The translations under genes were made by a program, and so were the position numbers. Below the pieces are notes generated by a model that worked only from the letters and a program-made list of their open reading frames with translations, made no database searches and was not told the origin of the DNA. From Ruegeria_C sp041537925 (lineage in GTDB: Bacteria; Pseudomonadota; Alphaproteobacteria; Rhodobacterales; Rhodobacteraceae), in contig NZ_JBGOSH010000002.1 in the NCBI RefSeq assembly GCF_041537925.1, positions 124,001 to 188,000 on the forward strand: a stretch of 64,000 bases of DNA, written 5' to 3'. Of this stretch, positions 63,070-64,000 are shown one piece after another. The stretch's first letter is position 1. Each line of letters opens with the position of its first letter.

Positions 63070-64000
63070 AGCGCGTTTCCAACCATCATGGCCACATCGA
63101 CCAGACGATGCGCATACCCCATTTCGTTATCGTACCAGGCGTAGATTTTCACCTGCGTTCCGTTCACCACCATGGTCGAGGGTGCGTCTACAATCGACGA
63201 ACGCTCATCGTTGGTGTAATCGGTCGATACCAGCGGACGTGTTTCATAGCCGAGAATACCATCCAACTCACCTTCGGCTGCAGCTTTGAAATATCCGTTG
63301 ACCTCGTTGACCGTTGTTTCCCGTTCAACCTCGAAAACACAATCGGTCAGTGAGGCATTCAGCAATGGAACGCGCACGGCATGGCCGTTCAGGCGCCCCT
63401 CTAGTTCTGGGTAGATCAAAGTGATTGCCGTTGCCGACCCTGTGGTCGTGGGGATCAATGAGTTCAAAGCCGAGCGGGCCCGGCGCAAGTCTTTGGCCGG
63501 GCGGTCTACGATCGTCTGTGTGTTGGTCACATCGTGGATCGTGGTCATCGATCCGTGGCGGATGCCGAGGTTTTCGTGAATGACCTTCACCACGGGGGCC
63601 AGACAGTTGGTTGTGCACGATGCTGCCGTCACAATACGATGCAGTGCCGGGTCATAGGTCCCTTCATTGACACCATAGACGATATTCGCGGTCGGTCCGT
63701 CCTTCACCGGAGCAGACACAACAACCTTTTTAACACCGGCTTCGAAAAACGGGGCCAGCTTGGCCTCGGTCTTAAAAACGCCAGTGCAGTCGATCACAAC
63801 GTCAACGCCGTCCAGCGGCAACGCGCCCAGTTCTTTGGTGCCGATAAACGGAATTCGTGTTCCATTGATCGTGACGCTATCGTCATCATGCTCGATTTTG
63901 GCGTCCCAACGACCGTGAACTGTGTCGAACTCCAGTAGATGTGCGTGCATTTCGGGGTCACCGACCGCGTCGTTGATCCAGGCAATCTTGGCGCCTTTGT
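63066..64000 (-). CDS. Arsenate-linked glyceraldehyde-3-phosphate dehydrogenase (partial, 5' end outside window)
   Basis: The frame is open through the right edge, reading AKIAWINDAVGDPEMHAHLL before the first in-window ATG, so the N-terminal part of the NAD domain is cut off. The catalytic Cys block is ASCTTNCLAPVVKV, followed by the catalytic-domain segments TTIHDVTNTQT and SALNSLIPTTTGSA, and WYDNEMGYAHRLVD near the end. In ars operons this enzyme adds arsenate to glyceraldehyde 3-phosphate and passes the product to ArsJ. The reading is standard for this operon type. Confidence 0.93.
   Translation of the reverse strand, partial: KGAKIAWINDAVGDPEMHAHLLEFDTVHGRWDAKIEHDDDSVTINGTRIPFIGTKELGALPLDGVDVVIDCTGVFKTEAKLAPFFEAGVKKVVVSAPVKDGPTANIVYGVNEGTYDPALHRIVTAASCTTNCLAPVVKVIHENLGIRHGSMTTIHDVTNTQTIVDRPAKDLRRARSALNSLIPTTTGSATAITLIYPELEGRLNGHAVRVPLLNASLTDCVFEVERETTVNEVNGYFKAAAEGELDGILGYETRPLVSTDYTNDERSSIVDAPSTMVVNGTQVKIYAWYDNEMGYAHRLVDVAMMVGNAL

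Overview
The window looks like the chromosome of a marine Rhodobacteraceae (Roseobacter-group alphaproteobacterium). The basis is high GC, a strong bias for ATGA-type gene overlaps, Roseobacter-like small protein families (a DUF6525-like protein, DUF1826), a monomeric NADP-isocitrate dehydrogenase, and a galactoside ABC locus of the kind found in algae-associated roseobacters. This placement rests on protein similarity recognised by eye; no search was run.

Layout. 1-414: a decayed MerT-like transporter remnant and a GDCCVxC small cysteine protein. 513-14555: one galactoside-use locus. An IclR regulator and an ABC ATPase lie on the minus strand. Divergent from them is a long plus-strand operon: sugar-binding protein, two permeases, GH36 alpha-galactosidase, IlvD/Edd sugar-acid dehydratase, SDR dehydrogenase, KDGal kinase, KDPGal aldolase, SMP-30 lactonase and GH42 beta-galactosidase. 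Together these can import galactosides, hydrolyse them, and oxidise galactose through the De Ley-Doudoroff route to pyruvate and glyceraldehyde 3-phosphate.

14665-19300: the most unusual block. A YcaO protein and a TfuA protein (overlapping by 4 nt) are followed by a HEIGH-motif metalloprotease and a 235-residue protein ending in seven perfect VSGAK repeats, then a strong terminator. It has the parts list of a RiPP-like peptide-backbone modification system, but the substrate and product are unknown.

19316-39440: mixed chromosomal genes: adenylate cyclase-TPR protein, GNAT, sulfatase-family hydrolase, DeoR regulator, GH25 lipoprotein, glycerol kinase, Tex, a DUF4173 membrane protein with a two-component pair, isocitrate dehydrogenase, and a TetR/cupin/GST operon. 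Two roughly 0.9-kb stretches here have no convincing gene.

39457-46844: a complete V/A-type ATPase operon in the order B-D-I-K-E-(DUF2764-like)-A. It is followed by a FabI-like reductase, acetate kinase, a PiT phosphate transporter, and (opposite strand) a DUF3141 hydrolase, then an MFS transporter.

54729-58138: a cobalamin-riboswitch-controlled minus-strand operon: a frameshifted DUF1636 gene, then ABC ATPase, binding protein and permease. 58321-60772: a visibly decaying zinc-type metallochaperone segment (cobW pseudogene, internally deleted DUF1826, DUF6525-like protein) broken by two IS3-family transposase remnants. 60800-64000: an arsenic operon, GAPDH-ArsJ-Acr3, whose GAPDH runs off the right edge.
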